Origin: Pseudoxanthomonas beigongshangi
GTDB lineage: Bacteria > Pseudomonadota > Gammaproteobacteria > Xanthomonadales > Xanthomonadaceae
Assembly: GCF_016820515.1 (NCBI RefSeq)
Contig: NZ_JADHDV010000018.1
Coordinates: 19,238 to 83,237 of the forward strand
Reading direction: 5' to 3'
Length of the DNA: 64,000 nucleotides
A model generated the notes under the pieces. That model ran no database searches, was not told the origin of the DNA, and was given only the letters and a program-made list of their open reading frames with translations. Made by a program: the position numbers and the translations under genes. This document shows positions 1-9,051 of the stretch, one piece after another (the first letter of the stretch is position 1; each line of letters opens with the position of its first letter).

Positions 1-572
1 AGCATGACCTTCGACAGCCTGTACAGGAATCCCGTGCGCGATGGCGCGTTCACCACGACATAGCCGTCTGGATTCAAATGGTGATGGCACGCGGCAAGCG
101 TCGCGTTTATGTCCGGGATATGTTCGAGGACATCGTTGAACACGATGGCATCAAACCGCTCATCCTCCTGCAACGCCGCCGGGAAAAAACCTTCGCGGAC
201 CGGCAACCCGCGCGCCATCGTCGCTGCAGCGACGATAGGGTCGGGCTCGATACCGAACGTACGGAAGGTATGTTCGTTCGATTGCAAGAACCAGCCGTGC
301 GCGCACCCGACGTCAAGCAGGCGAGGACCGCCGTCGCCCTTTAGGTCCTCCCAGTTCCGTAGGCCGCCGAGTCGCAGCGAAAGCAAGCTGAAATTCTTCT
401 GTCGCAATGGCGACAATCCGTGCTCGCGCGCATCTTCATCAATGTTACCGGCTTGTTCCACAATCCTTGGCGACAAGGACGAGCCTTCGTAGGAACAGGT
501 CACACATTGCAGGTGCCAGGACCGTAATCCGACCTGTAGCGTGGTCCCGCAGCTTGGACATGCCGGTCCCAT
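1..572 (-). CDS. Zinc-ribbon class I SAM-dependent methyltransferase (C-terminus cut by window edge)
   Basis: The reverse strand reads open from an ATG at 572 to the window edge, giving 190 visible codons. An N-terminal zinc-ribbon pair (CPSC at residues 5-8, CVTC at 23-26) is followed by a Rossmann methyltransferase domain with motif I LLDVGCAHG near residue 85 and a later FDAIVFNDVLEHI stretch, typical of Methyltransf_11/12 domains. A GGAGGGGG Shine-Dalgarno lies 5 nt before the ATG, and the ATG overlaps the stop of the upstream transporter gene (TAATG), so the two are probably translationally coupled. The position in a polysaccharide locus suggests a sugar or lipid-linked intermediate as substrate; that is inference. 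Confidence 0.85.
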   Translation of the reverse strand, partial: MGPACPSCGTTLQVGLRSWHLQCVTCSYEGSSLSPRIVEQAGNIDEDAREHGLSPLRQKNFSLLSLRLGGLRNWEDLKGDGGPRLLDVGCAHGWFLQSNEHTFRTFGIEPDPIVAAATMARGLPVREGFFPAALQEDERFDAIVFNDVLEHIPDINATLAACHHHLNPDGYVVVNAPSRTGFLYRLSKVM

Positions 573-940
573 TAATTCCCCCTCCAGGAGGTAATGCTCA
601 CTCCCAGGAGGATGATCGCTCCGCCTACCAGCACCTGCCATCGCAGTGGTTCATTCAGGAACAGGCGCGCAAACACCGGGACCAGCACAAAACCCAGTCC
701 ATAGAAGGGGAAGGCAAGCGAAAGCGGAACTCTCGCGAGTACCGCCAACCATGCCAAGGTCGCGACACCATAGATTGCTATGGCGCCAATCAGGACCGGA
801 GACATGAATGTGCGCGGGTCCAGCAGGCTGACGTTGACGGACGCGTGCTTGAAAAGCACCTGTCCGAACGACAACAAGCCAACCGTCCCCAGAATCAGCA
901 AAAGCGTTGAAGGGGTCAAAGCGCTATCTAGTCTGCTCAC
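572..940 (-). CDS. Small four-helix DMT-superfamily transporter (SMR/EamA-like, ArnE-like)
   Basis: A 122-residue protein with four hydrophobic segments separated by short loops, a small-multidrug-resistance or half-EamA layout. It resembles SMR-type subunits such as ArnE/ArnF, which flip undecaprenyl-phosphate-linked aminoarabinose. It sits beside a polyprenyl-phosphate-type GT2 gene and upstream of a methyltransferase gene to which it is coupled. A role in flipping a lipid-linked sugar across the inner membrane fits this context better than drug export, but the sequence alone cannot separate the two. It is divergent from the GT2-GNAT-PIG-L genes. Confidence 0.75.
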   Translation of the reverse strand: MSRLDSALTPSTLLLILGTVGLLSFGQVLFKHASVNVSLLDPRTFMSPVLIGAIAIYGVATLAWLAVLARVPLSLAFPFYGLGFVLVPVFARLFLNEPLRWQVLVGGAIILLGVSITSWRGN

Positions 941-1023
941 AGCTGAATCCTGGGGCGATGGGATGAAAAACTAGGGCTGTCCAGCGACCGGACCGCTTGC
1001 AGGTCGGTCTGGCAACAAGGGCG

Positions 1024-1029
1024 TATGAT
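1024..1029 (+). promoter_or_regulatory. Possible -10 element of the GT2 gene
   Basis: TATGAT, within CGTATGATAA, lies about 90 bp before the chosen start of the GT2 gene in the divergent intergenic region. A TTGCAG 21 bp upstream could be a -35 but the spacing is too long for a standard sigma-70 promoter, so this is a weak call. Confidence 0.3.
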
Positions 1030-1042
1030 AACTTGTTCCCGC

Positions 1043-1080
1043 CATCGCAGCCCGGCCCATGCCTGTGCCGGGCTGCGATG
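1043..1080 (+). repeat. Perfect 14-bp inverted repeat in the GT2 leader
   Basis: Arms at 1043-1056 and 1067-1080 are exact reverse complements, with a 10-nt loop. It lies 39 bp before the GT2 start codon and downstream of the possible -10, so it would form a strong hairpin in the 5' leader. No T-run follows, so it is not a classic terminator. Confidence 0.7.
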
Positions 1081-1119
1081 CACGGTGACCCGACATCTGC
1101 CATTGGAAAGTGTAGAAAG

Positions 1120-2157
1120 ATGCCCCTGACTAGGACGGAATCCGCGTCGACGCCGGAGTGGACTTCGGGAATAGCGGTCGTGATCCCCTGTTTCAGGGTA
1201 ACCCGCCACATCGGAGAGGTTATTGCCGCCATCGGTCCCGAAGTCGATCGCATCTATTGCGTGGATGACTGCTGCCCTGATGGCAGTGGCGATTTCATCA
1301 TGGCATCCGTCGATGACCCCCGGGTCCATGTGCTCCGGAATGCCGCGAATCTCGGCGTAGGTGGTGCGGTGATGAGCGGTTACAGGCGCGCCATCGAGGA
1401 AGGTGCCACGGTCATCGTCAAGGTGGATGGCGATGGCCAGATGGACCCGAAATTGATCATGAGTTTTGCCCTCCCAATACTCGAAGGCGAAGCGGACTAC
1501 ACGAAGGGAAACAGGTTTTTCGACCTTAGCAAGATCCGGGACATGCCACTGATCCGTCGCCTCGGGAACCTGGGGTTGTCGTTCATGGCAAAGGCATCCA
1601 CCGGCTACTGGGATGTTTTCGATCCCACCAATGGCTATACGGCGATCCATTCTTCGGTCGCCGCAAGACTACCGCTGGATTCGATAAGCACGCGCTACTT
1701 TTTTGAAACCGACATCCTCTTCCGTCTGAACACCCTGAGAGCCGTCGTTCTGGATATACCCATGGACGCACGCTATGGAGACGAGGTAAGCAACCTGAAG
1801 ATCTCGAGGATCCTTGGGGAATTCCTTGTCAAGCACGTTCGCAACGCGTTCAAGAGAATCCTGTACAACTATTTCCTGCGCGACATGCCAATTGCTTCGC
1901 TTGAGCTGACGGCTTCCATTCTGTTGCTCGGCTTTGGCGTCATCTATGGCGGGCTACATTGGTGGCATTCCGCCCAAGCGGGGGTTGGAACTCCCATCGG
2001 CACCATCATGATCGCAACCGTTTGCATCGTGGCGAGTCTGCAGTTCTTGTTGGCTTTCCTCGCATACGACACATCGAATCTGCCCAAGCGTCCCATACAC
2101 CTTCGCCTCTCCAGGTGGCGGGACGCCAGGCGAAATGGAGGCACATCGTGGAACTGA
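1120..2157 (+). CDS. GT2 polyprenyl-phosphate glycosyltransferase (GtrB/DPM1-like)
   Basis: A 345-residue family 2 glycosyltransferase. The GT-A fold starts at IAVVIPCFRV, followed by VDDCCPDGS, the DXD-like KVDGDGQMDP and YTKGNRF, the order seen in polyprenyl-phosphate mannose or glucose synthases (DPM1, GtrB, PglC-independent types). Two C-terminal transmembrane helices follow, as in GtrB. The ATG at 1120 was chosen because the reading frame upstream has no GT homology. It overlaps the next gene by 10 bp. Predicted role: transfer of a sugar from a nucleotide donor to undecaprenyl phosphate on the cytoplasmic face. The sugar is unknown. Confidence 0.85.
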   Translation: MPLTRTESASTPEWTSGIAVVIPCFRVTRHIGEVIAAIGPEVDRIYCVDDCCPDGSGDFIMASVDDPRVHVLRNAANLGVGGAVMSGYRRAIEEGATVIVKVDGDGQMDPKLIMSFALPILEGEADYTKGNRFFDLSKIRDMPLIRRLGNLGLSFMAKASTGYWDVFDPTNGYTAIHSSVAARLPLDSISTRYFFETDILFRLNTLRAVVLDIPMDARYGDEVSNLKISRILGEFLVKHVRNAFKRILYNYFLRDMPIASLELTASILLLGFGVIYGGLHWWHSAQAGVGTPIGTIMIATVCIVASLQFLLAFLAYDTSNLPKRPIHLRLSRWRDARRNGGTSWN

Positions 2158-3005
2158 GGCCAACAGAAGCCACTCCGATCATGCTGGTGAAGTACGAAGC
2201 GCTCTTCGCGGAATGCTTTCCCGGTGCCACCCACCTGAACACCGCTTACCTCGCGTGGCTGTACCGCGACAATCCTGCGGGAACAGTGGTCGGTTTCGAT
2301 GCATGGGAGGGTGACGTGCTGGCGGCGCATTATGTCTGCGTGCCTGTTGATGCCGTACTCAATGGGAATCCCGCCCGACTGCTCTTGTCCCTTAATACCG
2401 CCACTGCACCCGCGTTCCAGGGAAAGGGCCTGTTCACACGCCTGGCTGATGCCACATACCAGTATGCCGCGTCCCGTGGCTTCGATGCCGTGTATGGCGT
2501 GGCCAATGCAAACTCAACGCCCGGTTTCATACGGAAACTCGGTTTCGACCTGTTGACTCCTCTCGACGCGAAGGTCGGCGTTGGCCATCTCCCGATGGTC
2601 GACGATACCGACAACCTCCAACGGCAAGCACTCTTTCATCGCCTGTGGCGGCGGGACGCACTTTCCTGGCGCTTGGGCAGCCCGGCCCGGCCTTATCAAC
2701 TTGTCCGTGCCGGACAACGGATTGCAGCATGGACGACCACCGGGCGGGCGGGCATCGCCGCCTGGGCGGAACCCATACTGGAGGAGTCTCTGCCTGAGAA
2801 CCTGCCGTCTCCCCCTATGCGCATCCATCTACAGCTTGGCCTGATTCCCGAAGCAATGAAGACGAAGGGCGTGCGTTGGTTCAACATCCCCGATCGGTTC
2901 CGCGCCAGCCCACTGAATCTCATCTTCAAGCCATTGCAATCCGGCGTGTCTGCCCCTCCCCGCGATGCGATCCTGTTCGGGCAACTGGACTTCGATGCGT
3001 TCTGA
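2148..3005 (+). CDS. GNAT-family N-acyltransferase
   Basis: A 285-residue protein with a central GNAT acetyl-CoA site (TAPAFQGKGLFTRL, the Q/RxxGxG/A loop) and the following NANSTPGFIRKLGF segment, typical of motif B. The GTG start at 2148 is supported by GGAGG 7 nt upstream and overlaps the end of the GT2 gene, implying translational coupling. The C-terminal half has no recognised motif. With a PIG-L deacetylase next to it, the likely substrate is an amino group on a nucleotide- or lipid-linked sugar; this is inference. Confidence 0.8.
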   Translation: MELRPTEATPIMLVKYEALFAECFPGATHLNTAYLAWLYRDNPAGTVVGFDAWEGDVLAAHYVCVPVDAVLNGNPARLLLSLNTATAPAFQGKGLFTRLADATYQYAASRGFDAVYGVANANSTPGFIRKLGFDLLTPLDAKVGVGHLPMVDDTDNLQRQALFHRLWRRDALSWRLGSPARPYQLVRAGQRIAAWTTTGRAGIAAWAEPILEESLPENLPSPPMRIHLQLGLIPEAMKTKGVRWFNIPDRFRASPLNLIFKPLQSGVSAPPRDAILFGQLDFDAF

Positions 3006-3753
3006 TATTCCCCTGGTCGTGATCATGGCGCACCCGGACGATGAGTTCGCGGTGTTCCCTTGGCTCGAGGCGGCGTGTCGCGAACACAGGCTCATTCATT
3101 GTTGCTGGCTCACCGATGGTGGTTGGGGTGGCCAGGACATCAGCAGGAGGCGGGCAGAAAGCACCGCGGTGCTCCGCAAGATTGGCATTCCGCTGGAGGC
3201 GATGCACTTCATCGGCGAGCAACTGGAAATCCCGGATGGGGAGCTCCATACTCGACTCGAGCAGGTGGTGCCTGCCCTACGCAAACTTTTCCTTGGGTTG
3301 CCTGAAGCGGTGGAGGTTTTAGTTCCTGCTTGGGAAGGCGGACACCAGGACCACGATGCTACCCAACTCGCAGCCATCGCTGGGGTATCAGGCAGGCGGG
3401 CACGCCTCCGGCAGTTCTCTCTTTACCATGGCGCGCGCTTGTCCGGGCCCTGGTTCCGGGTTCTTGCCCCCCTCGCGGAGAATGGTCCCCTGTCCACTCT
3501 CCCGCTCGGGCCGACAGCGCGACTTCGGTGCCTTGTCAGATGCACCCGCTATGTATCGCAGTGGAAGAGTTTTCTTGGATTGCTACCTTTCTATGGCTTG
3601 AAAATGCTCGTCCGCCACCCGTTCGCTTTGCAAGACGTGAGCTTTTCGAGAACGGCAGAAAGGCCCCATCCGGGGAGGCTCCTTTACGAGCGCAGAACTG
3701 TCCTGACGTGGGAAGCCTTCGCCGAGTGGACTAGCGCCTATCGCAGCCCCTGA
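2995..3753 (+). CDS. PIG-L family (LmbE-like) zinc N-deacetylase
   Basis: A 252-residue protein with the family metal motif AHPDDE near the N-terminus and the second metal-ligand segment GGHQDHD about 110 residues later. PIG-L enzymes remove the N-acetyl group from GlcNAc in lipid- or thiol-linked substrates. The ATG at 2995 overlaps the GNAT gene by 11 bp, so GT2, GNAT and PIG-L form one tightly packed unit. The gene ends 8 bp from the convergent wecB stop, with no visible terminator between them. Confidence 0.85.
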   Translation: MRSDIPLVVIMAHPDDEFAVFPWLEAACREHRLIHCCWLTDGGWGGQDISRRRAESTAVLRKIGIPLEAMHFIGEQLEIPDGELHTRLEQVVPALRKLFLGLPEAVEVLVPAWEGGHQDHDATQLAAIAGVSGRRARLRQFSLYHGARLSGPWFRVLAPLAENGPLSTLPLGPTARLRCLVRCTRYVSQWKSFLGLLPFYGLKMLVRHPFALQDVSFSRTAERPHPGRLLYERRTVLTWEAFAEWTSAYRSP

Positions 3754-3761
3754 GCGAACAT

Positions 3762-4883
3762 TCAGGCATGCGAACTCACTACCTCAACGATCCGCGAGGC
3801 AGCCAGACCATCTCCGTAAGGATTATGCGCTCGCGACATCGCCCCATAGGCGCGCTCGTCATCCAGTAATCGGTTGGCCTCTTGGACGATACGCTGACTA
3901 TCGGTCCCTACCAGTAGAACCGTACCAGCCTCGATCGCCTCGGGCCTCTCCGTAGTATCCCGCATAACCAACACGGGCTTGCCGAGGGACGGGGCCTCTT
4001 CCTGAATGCCGCCGGAATCCGTAATGATGACGTGCGCTCGCGACATCAAGTAGACGAACGGCAGGTAATCCAAAGGCTCGATCAGGTGTACACCGGCGGC
4101 CCCGCCCAGGATACGATTCACGGGGCCTTGCACATTCGGATTCAGATGCACGGGATAGACGACCTGGACGTCGCCCCGCGACGCGATTTCCTTGAGTGCG
4201 TGGCATATCTGTTCGAATCCCTCACCGAAATTTTCGCGCCGGTGCCCAGTCACCAGTACCAGCCGCTTGTCCGACGAGAGAAATGGAAAACGCAGCGCCA
4301 GTGCTGAGCTCAAGCCCACGTCTGCCTCGATCTTTTTCACGACGGCAAGCAGGGCATCGATAACCGTGTTGCCGGTTACGTGAATCGAATCCTTGGCGAT
4401 ACCTTCGTCCAACAGATTGCGGCGAGATTGTTCGGTGGGCGCGAAATGCAGCGTCGAAAGCGGAGCAGTCAAGCGCCGATTGGCCTCTTCCGGCCAAGGC
4501 GAGTAAACGTTGCCGGTTCTCAGCCCGGCCTCGACATGGGCCAGGGGCGTACGATGGTAGTAGGCGGCCAGCGAGGTCGCCAGCGTGGTACTGGTATCGC
4601 CATGGACCAGTACGAGATCCGGCGCGTGCTTCTCGATAACGCCCGCCATGCCGGTCAGGACCCTAGCGGTCAGGTCAGCGAGGCTCTGGCCGGGCTTCAT
4701 GACATTGAGGTCTTCATCAGGCACGATTCCAAACAGCTCAAGCACCTGATCCAGCATCTGCCGGTGCTGTGCCGTGGCCACCACAATCGTCTGGATCCCG
4801 TCCGCGGCACGCAGCGCTTCCACCACCGGCGCCATCTTGATGGCTTCCGGTCTCGTGCCAAACACAACCATTACCTTCTTCAT
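3762..4883 (-). CDS. wecB: UDP-N-acetylglucosamine 2-epimerase (non-hydrolysing)
   Basis: A 373-residue protein matching WecB throughout: N-terminal [15 protein letters not shown], then [43 protein letters not shown] and [13 protein letters not shown]. It interconverts UDP-GlcNAc and UDP-ManNAc. The ATG at 4883 fits the family N-terminus and has GGTGA 5 nt upstream; an in-frame GTG at 4892 is an alternative. Its partner WecC is encoded about 10 kb upstream on the same strand, with unrelated polysaccharide genes between. Confidence 0.95.
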   Translation of the reverse strand: MKKVMVVFGTRPEAIKMAPVVEALRAADGIQTIVVATAQHRQMLDQVLELFGIVPDEDLNVMKPGQSLADLTARVLTGMAGVIEKHAPDLVLVHGDTSTTLATSLAAYYHRTPLAHVEAGLRTGNVYSPWPEEANRRLTAPLSTLHFAPTEQSRRNLLDEGIAKDSIHVTGNTVIDALLAVVKKIEADVGLSSALALRFPFLSSDKRLVLVTGHRRENFGEGFEQICHALKEIASRGDVQVVYPVHLNPNVQGPVNRILGGAAGVHLIEPLDYLPFVYLMSRAHVIITDSGGIQEEAPSLGKPVLVMRDTTERPEAIEAGTVLLVGTDSQRIVQEANRLLDDERAYGAMSRAHNPYGDGLAASRIVEVVSSHA

Positions 4884-4905
4884 TCGATTCACCAGGGGAA
4901 AGCAC

Positions 4906-6915
4906 TCAGGACATCGCGACGTCGAGCCGGCTTCCGTCCAGCGCCGCGAGTGATTTTAGGGTATGCAGGTAGAACTCTGGAACATAATGGAATGGTGACA
5001 CTCCCCATTTGTGTGCGCTGTCCGAGACTAGCAGCCCCGGAGGATAATCGATTGCTCTAATTCCCTCGAATGAATCGATAAAGCCATACATCCGTGCCAA
5101 CTGGATGTTTGCAGCCTGAATCTCGTCCTGCTTGGGAAGCTCCATGCCGCTTTCGTCGTGCGTCGCCCAGAAGACCCTGTTTAGGATGATCCTTTCTTCG
5201 CCCACTACCGATGCCAGACGCCTGAATCCCTCTCGCCAGCGTCTCATTCGCGTTGGATTTGCCAGCGGAACCCACTCCGCCCTGGGCGGAAGTTGAATTC
5301 CCGCTTTGAGCATTTCTGAGGATACCGTAACGAAAGAATCCCCGAACTCAGCAAGATCAAAGCGTTCATCAATGAGGTCCAGCAAGAGATAGTCATACTC
5401 CGTGGTACCTAGGACCGTGACGGCGGTGCGTCGCAGGTCGGCGGCGACCATTCTCCGCTGAAACTCGCTGGTGATGCCACTGAGGTCGGCTTCTCCCACA
5501 GTAACATCACAGGAACGACCAAACGCGCTCGCTATCGATGAGCGGGCAAGATAGTCGTGGGGTTTCGTATCACCGAGAAAGGCGTCCCTCGAGACACAAC
5601 TCCCGAAGACGAAAATGCGCTTGCAATCATCCTCTTCGGACTCGAAGGCCAACTCTCCGCTGAAGGCCAATTGGTCGAGCCCATCCCGCATGAAGGCCAC
5701 GATCTTATCAATTGGTTTACTTTTCTCGGTCCTGAAGTAGGCCTGCCTGCTTGGTGTATACCAATGCGTCCTGATGCGTTCCCCGCGGCTATAGGCATAG
5801 AACGCATAGCTTGCTCCCGGGTACCTGGCGCCATCCGGAAGCATAACCGAAGCAACGATACCGCCGTATGCCGATGCGACCTCCACGTTGAGCGACGCCA
5901 TGGACCCTCGCGCCGCGTTGAACGGCGCAAGCTCACGTTTCCGCACCGCGATGACCTGCTCCGAAATCGAAGACTCGAACAAACTGCCAGGCATGAAATC
6001 TCGCCCACACATCGCCCCAACCAATGTCTTGATCAGTTCAATGGAAGGAATAGCATGTCCCTTCCCCCAACTTCCAAAGAAGACCGCCCAATGGTCGTTC
6101 CTGGTCAAGTACAGATCGGGTTCGACGGGCGCGAGTCCATGTCCTGCAATGAAGGGGGCAGCATGGGCCTTCACATGCCAGTCACTGGAGTTCTGGAGAT
6201 AGAGCATCCGCCTAGGTCCAGGCATTGCATCTGGCGCGGTGACGGAAGCGCGGACTCCCACCTTTGCTAGCGACTCCGCTGTCACGGCATCTGCGCCCCG
6301 TTCGCCCACGAGGTCGGGAAAAGCCGCTTTCAGATACGTGTCGACACTTCGGCGCGAATACTTGAGGAAATCGGTCTGTGGATTCCAGACCAACACGGAA
6401 GCCTTTTCTCCCAGTCGCATGCCGAGATTGATCGCAGCAAAGCCACCACCACTACCTCCGATCAACAGCAGTTCCATGCCGAAGGAATCCGACAGGTGAA
6501 CAAGTATTTCCGTCAGCTCATCCTGCAGCCGTTGCCATTGGTTACCTGCATACCACGCCAGTCCCAGATCTTCGTCCAGAGACACGGTTGGGTCAGCAAT
6601 GCAGATGCATGGTCTGCCCAGCTGCCTTGACACCGAAAGGCCCGAAAAGAAAGGAGGCGTCTTTTCAGCTCTTCCGCTCACTGCACCCGCGAAGAATACG
6701 GGAAGTACCTCACCTTCTTTGAAACCTGCCTCGCAACCATGGATGAGCAATTGGATCGGACATCCGGATGTCTGGATGACGTGAAGGCCAACGGACTGCT
6801 TTCCTGCCGCTATGAAGTCCTGTGGCGCTCGCCAAATGCTCGGCTCGCCACTGACCCATGGCCGATAGTTGGGCGCCTGAAGGGCGGGGAGTATTGCGCC
6901 AGCGGTCTTGCTCAT
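4906..6915 (-). CDS. Alpha/beta-hydrolase-like protein fused to a C-terminal DUF6270 domain
   Basis: A 669-residue protein of at least two domains. The N-terminal half looks like an alpha/beta hydrolase: nucleophile elbow GGSGGG with Ser155, a possible acid in SSDWH near 233 and a histidine in NDHW near 275. A beta-rich segment follows at about 345-400. The C-terminal part, from about residue 432, begins [12 protein letters not shown], the signature of DUF6270, an SGNH-like domain common in capsule and O-antigen loci. A role in acylating or deacylating a surface glycan is plausible but unproven. The start overlaps the stop of the GT-C gene (ATGA). Confidence 0.7.
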   Translation of the reverse strand: MSKTAGAILPALQAPNYRPWVSGEPSIWRAPQDFIAAGKQSVGLHVIQTSGCPIQLLIHGCEAGFKEGEVLPVFFAGAVSGRAEKTPPFFSGLSVSRQLGRPCICIADPTVSLDEDLGLAWYAGNQWQRLQDELTEILVHLSDSFGMELLLIGGSGGGFAAINLGMRLGEKASVLVWNPQTDFLKYSRRSVDTYLKAAFPDLVGERGADAVTAESLAKVGVRASVTAPDAMPGPRRMLYLQNSSDWHVKAHAAPFIAGHGLAPVEPDLYLTRNDHWAVFFGSWGKGHAIPSIELIKTLVGAMCGRDFMPGSLFESSISEQVIAVRKRELAPFNAARGSMASLNVEVASAYGGIVASVMLPDGARYPGASYAFYAYSRGERIRTHWYTPSRQAYFRTEKSKPIDKIVAFMRDGLDQLAFSGELAFESEEDDCKRIFVFGSCVSRDAFLGDTKPHDYLARSSIASAFGRSCDVTVGEADLSGITSEFQRRMVAADLRRTAVTVLGTTEYDYLLLDLIDERFDLAEFGDSFVTVSSEMLKAGIQLPPRAEWVPLANPTRMRRWREGFRRLASVVGEERIILNRVFWATHDESGMELPKQDEIQAANIQLARMYGFIDSFEGIRAIDYPPGLLVSDSAHKWGVSPFHYVPEFYLHTLKSLAALDGSRLDVAMS

Positions 6916-8495
6916 CGGTCTGACTGGCAGGTGCCATCCGGCTCAAGCATCAGTACGAATACCCTAGGTTTGGTTTCCGTCATGCTCCAATCGAAAAAAC
7001 CCAATTCAGCCTCCACTCCATCCATCCTGGTTCGTGCCATCCGTGGGCCAACCTCCGACGTAATATCCCTGACACCGGCCCCCTCTACCGAAGCGCATCG
7101 TAAAGGCCAAGAATTCGTATGTTTTAGCGCTTCTGAAGGATTGTAGACAATGATCGCCCTGCTACCTTGGCGCAAATTGCCTTTCGCCGGACTCACGCCA
7201 TGTTGCGGTCCATAGCCAAGTGCACGGAACGAAAAATAGTCGTCGACATACACTGGGACTCCCGGGAAGCGTTCCCGGGCATTGGATACGGCGGCCTGGA
7301 ATGCACGGAACTCACGCGCGCGATAGATGTCGCCGGCTCGCTCCGCAGGAAACACTATCTGTTGGGCGACCAGTCCAACGAGCGCTGCCATCGCCATTGA
7401 GCGCAAAATCCCACTCGACCCCAGCCAGGGGGATACGGCCCGCGCCAGCACGATGCAAAACAACACCGCCGCGGGTGCGTAATAGCGGATCTGGATGGGA
7501 ATGCCGACGTACTCGCGCAAGGAAATACTACCAAACGTCAGAAACAACAGTACCCAGAGCGCAGACAAGGATACGATGCCATCAACCGAACAGATAAATC
7601 GCGAGATCGATCGATGCCGCCAGATCAGCAGCAAGATTGACGCGAAGTATATGGGAGCCACCGGCCATAATGCCCTGAATTGTCCATAAGCATAGTTAAG
7701 TCGCTCTATCGGCATGGTTCCTTGGTATGACATGAACTTGGCTGCCTCCTGGACCACGTTCATATTCTTTGCAACAGTAAAACGAATCAATGGATCACCA
7801 AAGACCCCGTACGAGAGCAGTAGGTCTCCCAACAGTACGCAGGCCACTCCTCCAATCCCCCAACCCAGATGACGGAAAGCGGCCTGCAGTGGCATGCCAC
7901 GAATCGTCCAGAGCGCGTACGCGGCGACCGGCAGGAAAAACGCTAGTGCAGCCTCTTTCGTCACATAACACAGTGCCGCAAAAGATGATGCGAGAAACAA
8001 GCTCCATCCTCCGGATGAAACCCCTAGTCGCATGCATTTGTACCAGTACGCAAACAGCAGCACTGCCACGACGAACATGATGGACAACATGTTGTCCGGG
8101 AGAACGGCTCCGGCAAAGAAGAAAAGGACGGGATTTGCCACCACGAGGATTGACGACAGCAAGGCTTCGCGCTTGTTATAGACCCTTGCTGCGAGGAAAT
8201 AGACAACCAGCGCAAGCACTACGAAAACGAAAACGAAACCAAAAACTGCTTTCTGAGGCTCGTTCCCGGAGAGCTCCAGCATGACACGCAGCGGCACCGA
8301 GATCGTATATCGCGCAGCCCCGAGTAACGCGTAGTAAGGCGCCTGGGCAAAGCCCGCGGCGCCATTTATGTATGCCAGATCGTCCGAGCCAAACAAGCCC
8401 GTGAAGTAATACAACGAAATCAAGGCGCCGCCGATGATCACCAGCAACAGTGCATAAAAGTTGTCGGTTTGACCAATTTTTCCGGCGGTGCGCAT
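6912..8495 (-). CDS. GT-C type membrane glycosyltransferase-like protein
   Basis: A 527-residue polytopic protein with roughly ten or more hydrophobic helices. An acidic pair, GSDDLAY at residues 37-42, falls in the first periplasmic loop, the position of the catalytic acidic motif in ArnT, PMT and other GT-C enzymes that use polyprenyl-phosphate sugar donors. No further family motif is firm, so the transferred sugar and acceptor are unknown. It is 3 bp downstream of a lipoprotein gene and overlaps the DUF6270 gene by 4 bp. It could use the donor made by the GT2 enzyme at 1.1 kb. Confidence 0.75.
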   Translation of the reverse strand: MRTAGKIGQTDNFYALLLVIIGGALISLYYFTGLFGSDDLAYINGAAGFAQAPYYALLGAARYTISVPLRVMLELSGNEPQKAVFGFVFVFVVLALVVYFLAARVYNKREALLSSILVVANPVLFFFAGAVLPDNMLSIMFVVAVLLFAYWYKCMRLGVSSGGWSLFLASSFAALCYVTKEAALAFFLPVAAYALWTIRGMPLQAAFRHLGWGIGGVACVLLGDLLLSYGVFGDPLIRFTVAKNMNVVQEAAKFMSYQGTMPIERLNYAYGQFRALWPVAPIYFASILLLIWRHRSISRFICSVDGIVSLSALWVLLFLTFGSISLREYVGIPIQIRYYAPAAVLFCIVLARAVSPWLGSSGILRSMAMAALVGLVAQQIVFPAERAGDIYRAREFRAFQAAVSNARERFPGVPVYVDDYFSFRALGYGPQHGVSPAKGNLRQGSRAIIVYNPSEALKHTNSWPLRCASVEGAGVRDITSEVGPRMARTRMDGVEAELGFFDWSMTETKPRVFVLMLEPDGTCQSDR

Positions 8496-8498
8496 GTC

Positions 8499-8981
8499 TT
8501 ACTGCTCCTTCGCCACGTCTTCCCAAACGAAATAAATAGTTCCCTGTGCCTCTGGCGGCAACTTCAGCGCCGGATCCTTATTGATGTCGGCGGTCATACG
8601 CCCAATCTTGGAATTCTGTGCGACATACCGAATCGCTCCATTGCGCTCAACCGGCTCTTTGACGACTAGTCCGCGTGCTTTCAAATCGGCCGACAGCAAA
8701 TCTCCGATGGCATCGTCGGTAGCCTTATACTCTACGATGACGATGTGGCGGGAACGCCCCTCAGAGAGCGGCTCTTCCCGCTTCGAACGCAAGCGTGTTT
8801 CGAATGTTGGCACGTAGCCGCCCAGGAGCGTGTAGTCCACTCCTGCCGCCGGACCAGTGACTGCCGGTGTAGCCGCAGCATCAACTGCCGGTACCGCCGT
8901 CTTGTCCTGTTCGGACTTCTTCTCCCCGCACGCAACCAGCACCAGGGCGGCCGCCGAGAACAACATGACGCGAAGTTTCAT
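8499..8981 (-). CDS. Small lipoprotein of unknown function
   Basis: A 160-residue protein with a lipoprotein signal peptide (MKLRVMLFSAAALVLVAC, lipobox LVAC, Cys18), then a charged/Ala-Pro linker and a compact C-terminal domain. Nothing in the mature part was recognised. AGGAG lies 7 nt before the ATG. It stands between the 1605-residue glycosyltransferase gene and the GT-C gene, so it probably belongs to the same polysaccharide operon; its site of action would be the inner or outer membrane on the periplasmic side. Confidence 0.7.
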   Translation of the reverse strand: MKLRVMLFSAAALVLVACGEKKSEQDKTAVPAVDAAATPAVTGPAAGVDYTLLGGYVPTFETRLRSKREEPLSEGRSRHIVIVEYKATDDAIGDLLSADLKARGLVVKEPVERNGAIRYVAQNSKIGRMTADINKDPALKLPPEAQGTIYFVWEDVAKEQ

Positions 8982-9051
8982 TTCAATCTCCTGAAAGCAT
9001 GATGGGTGGAAGGATACCCGCCGGCCTCTGTGGCCGGACAGCCGGGCATTC

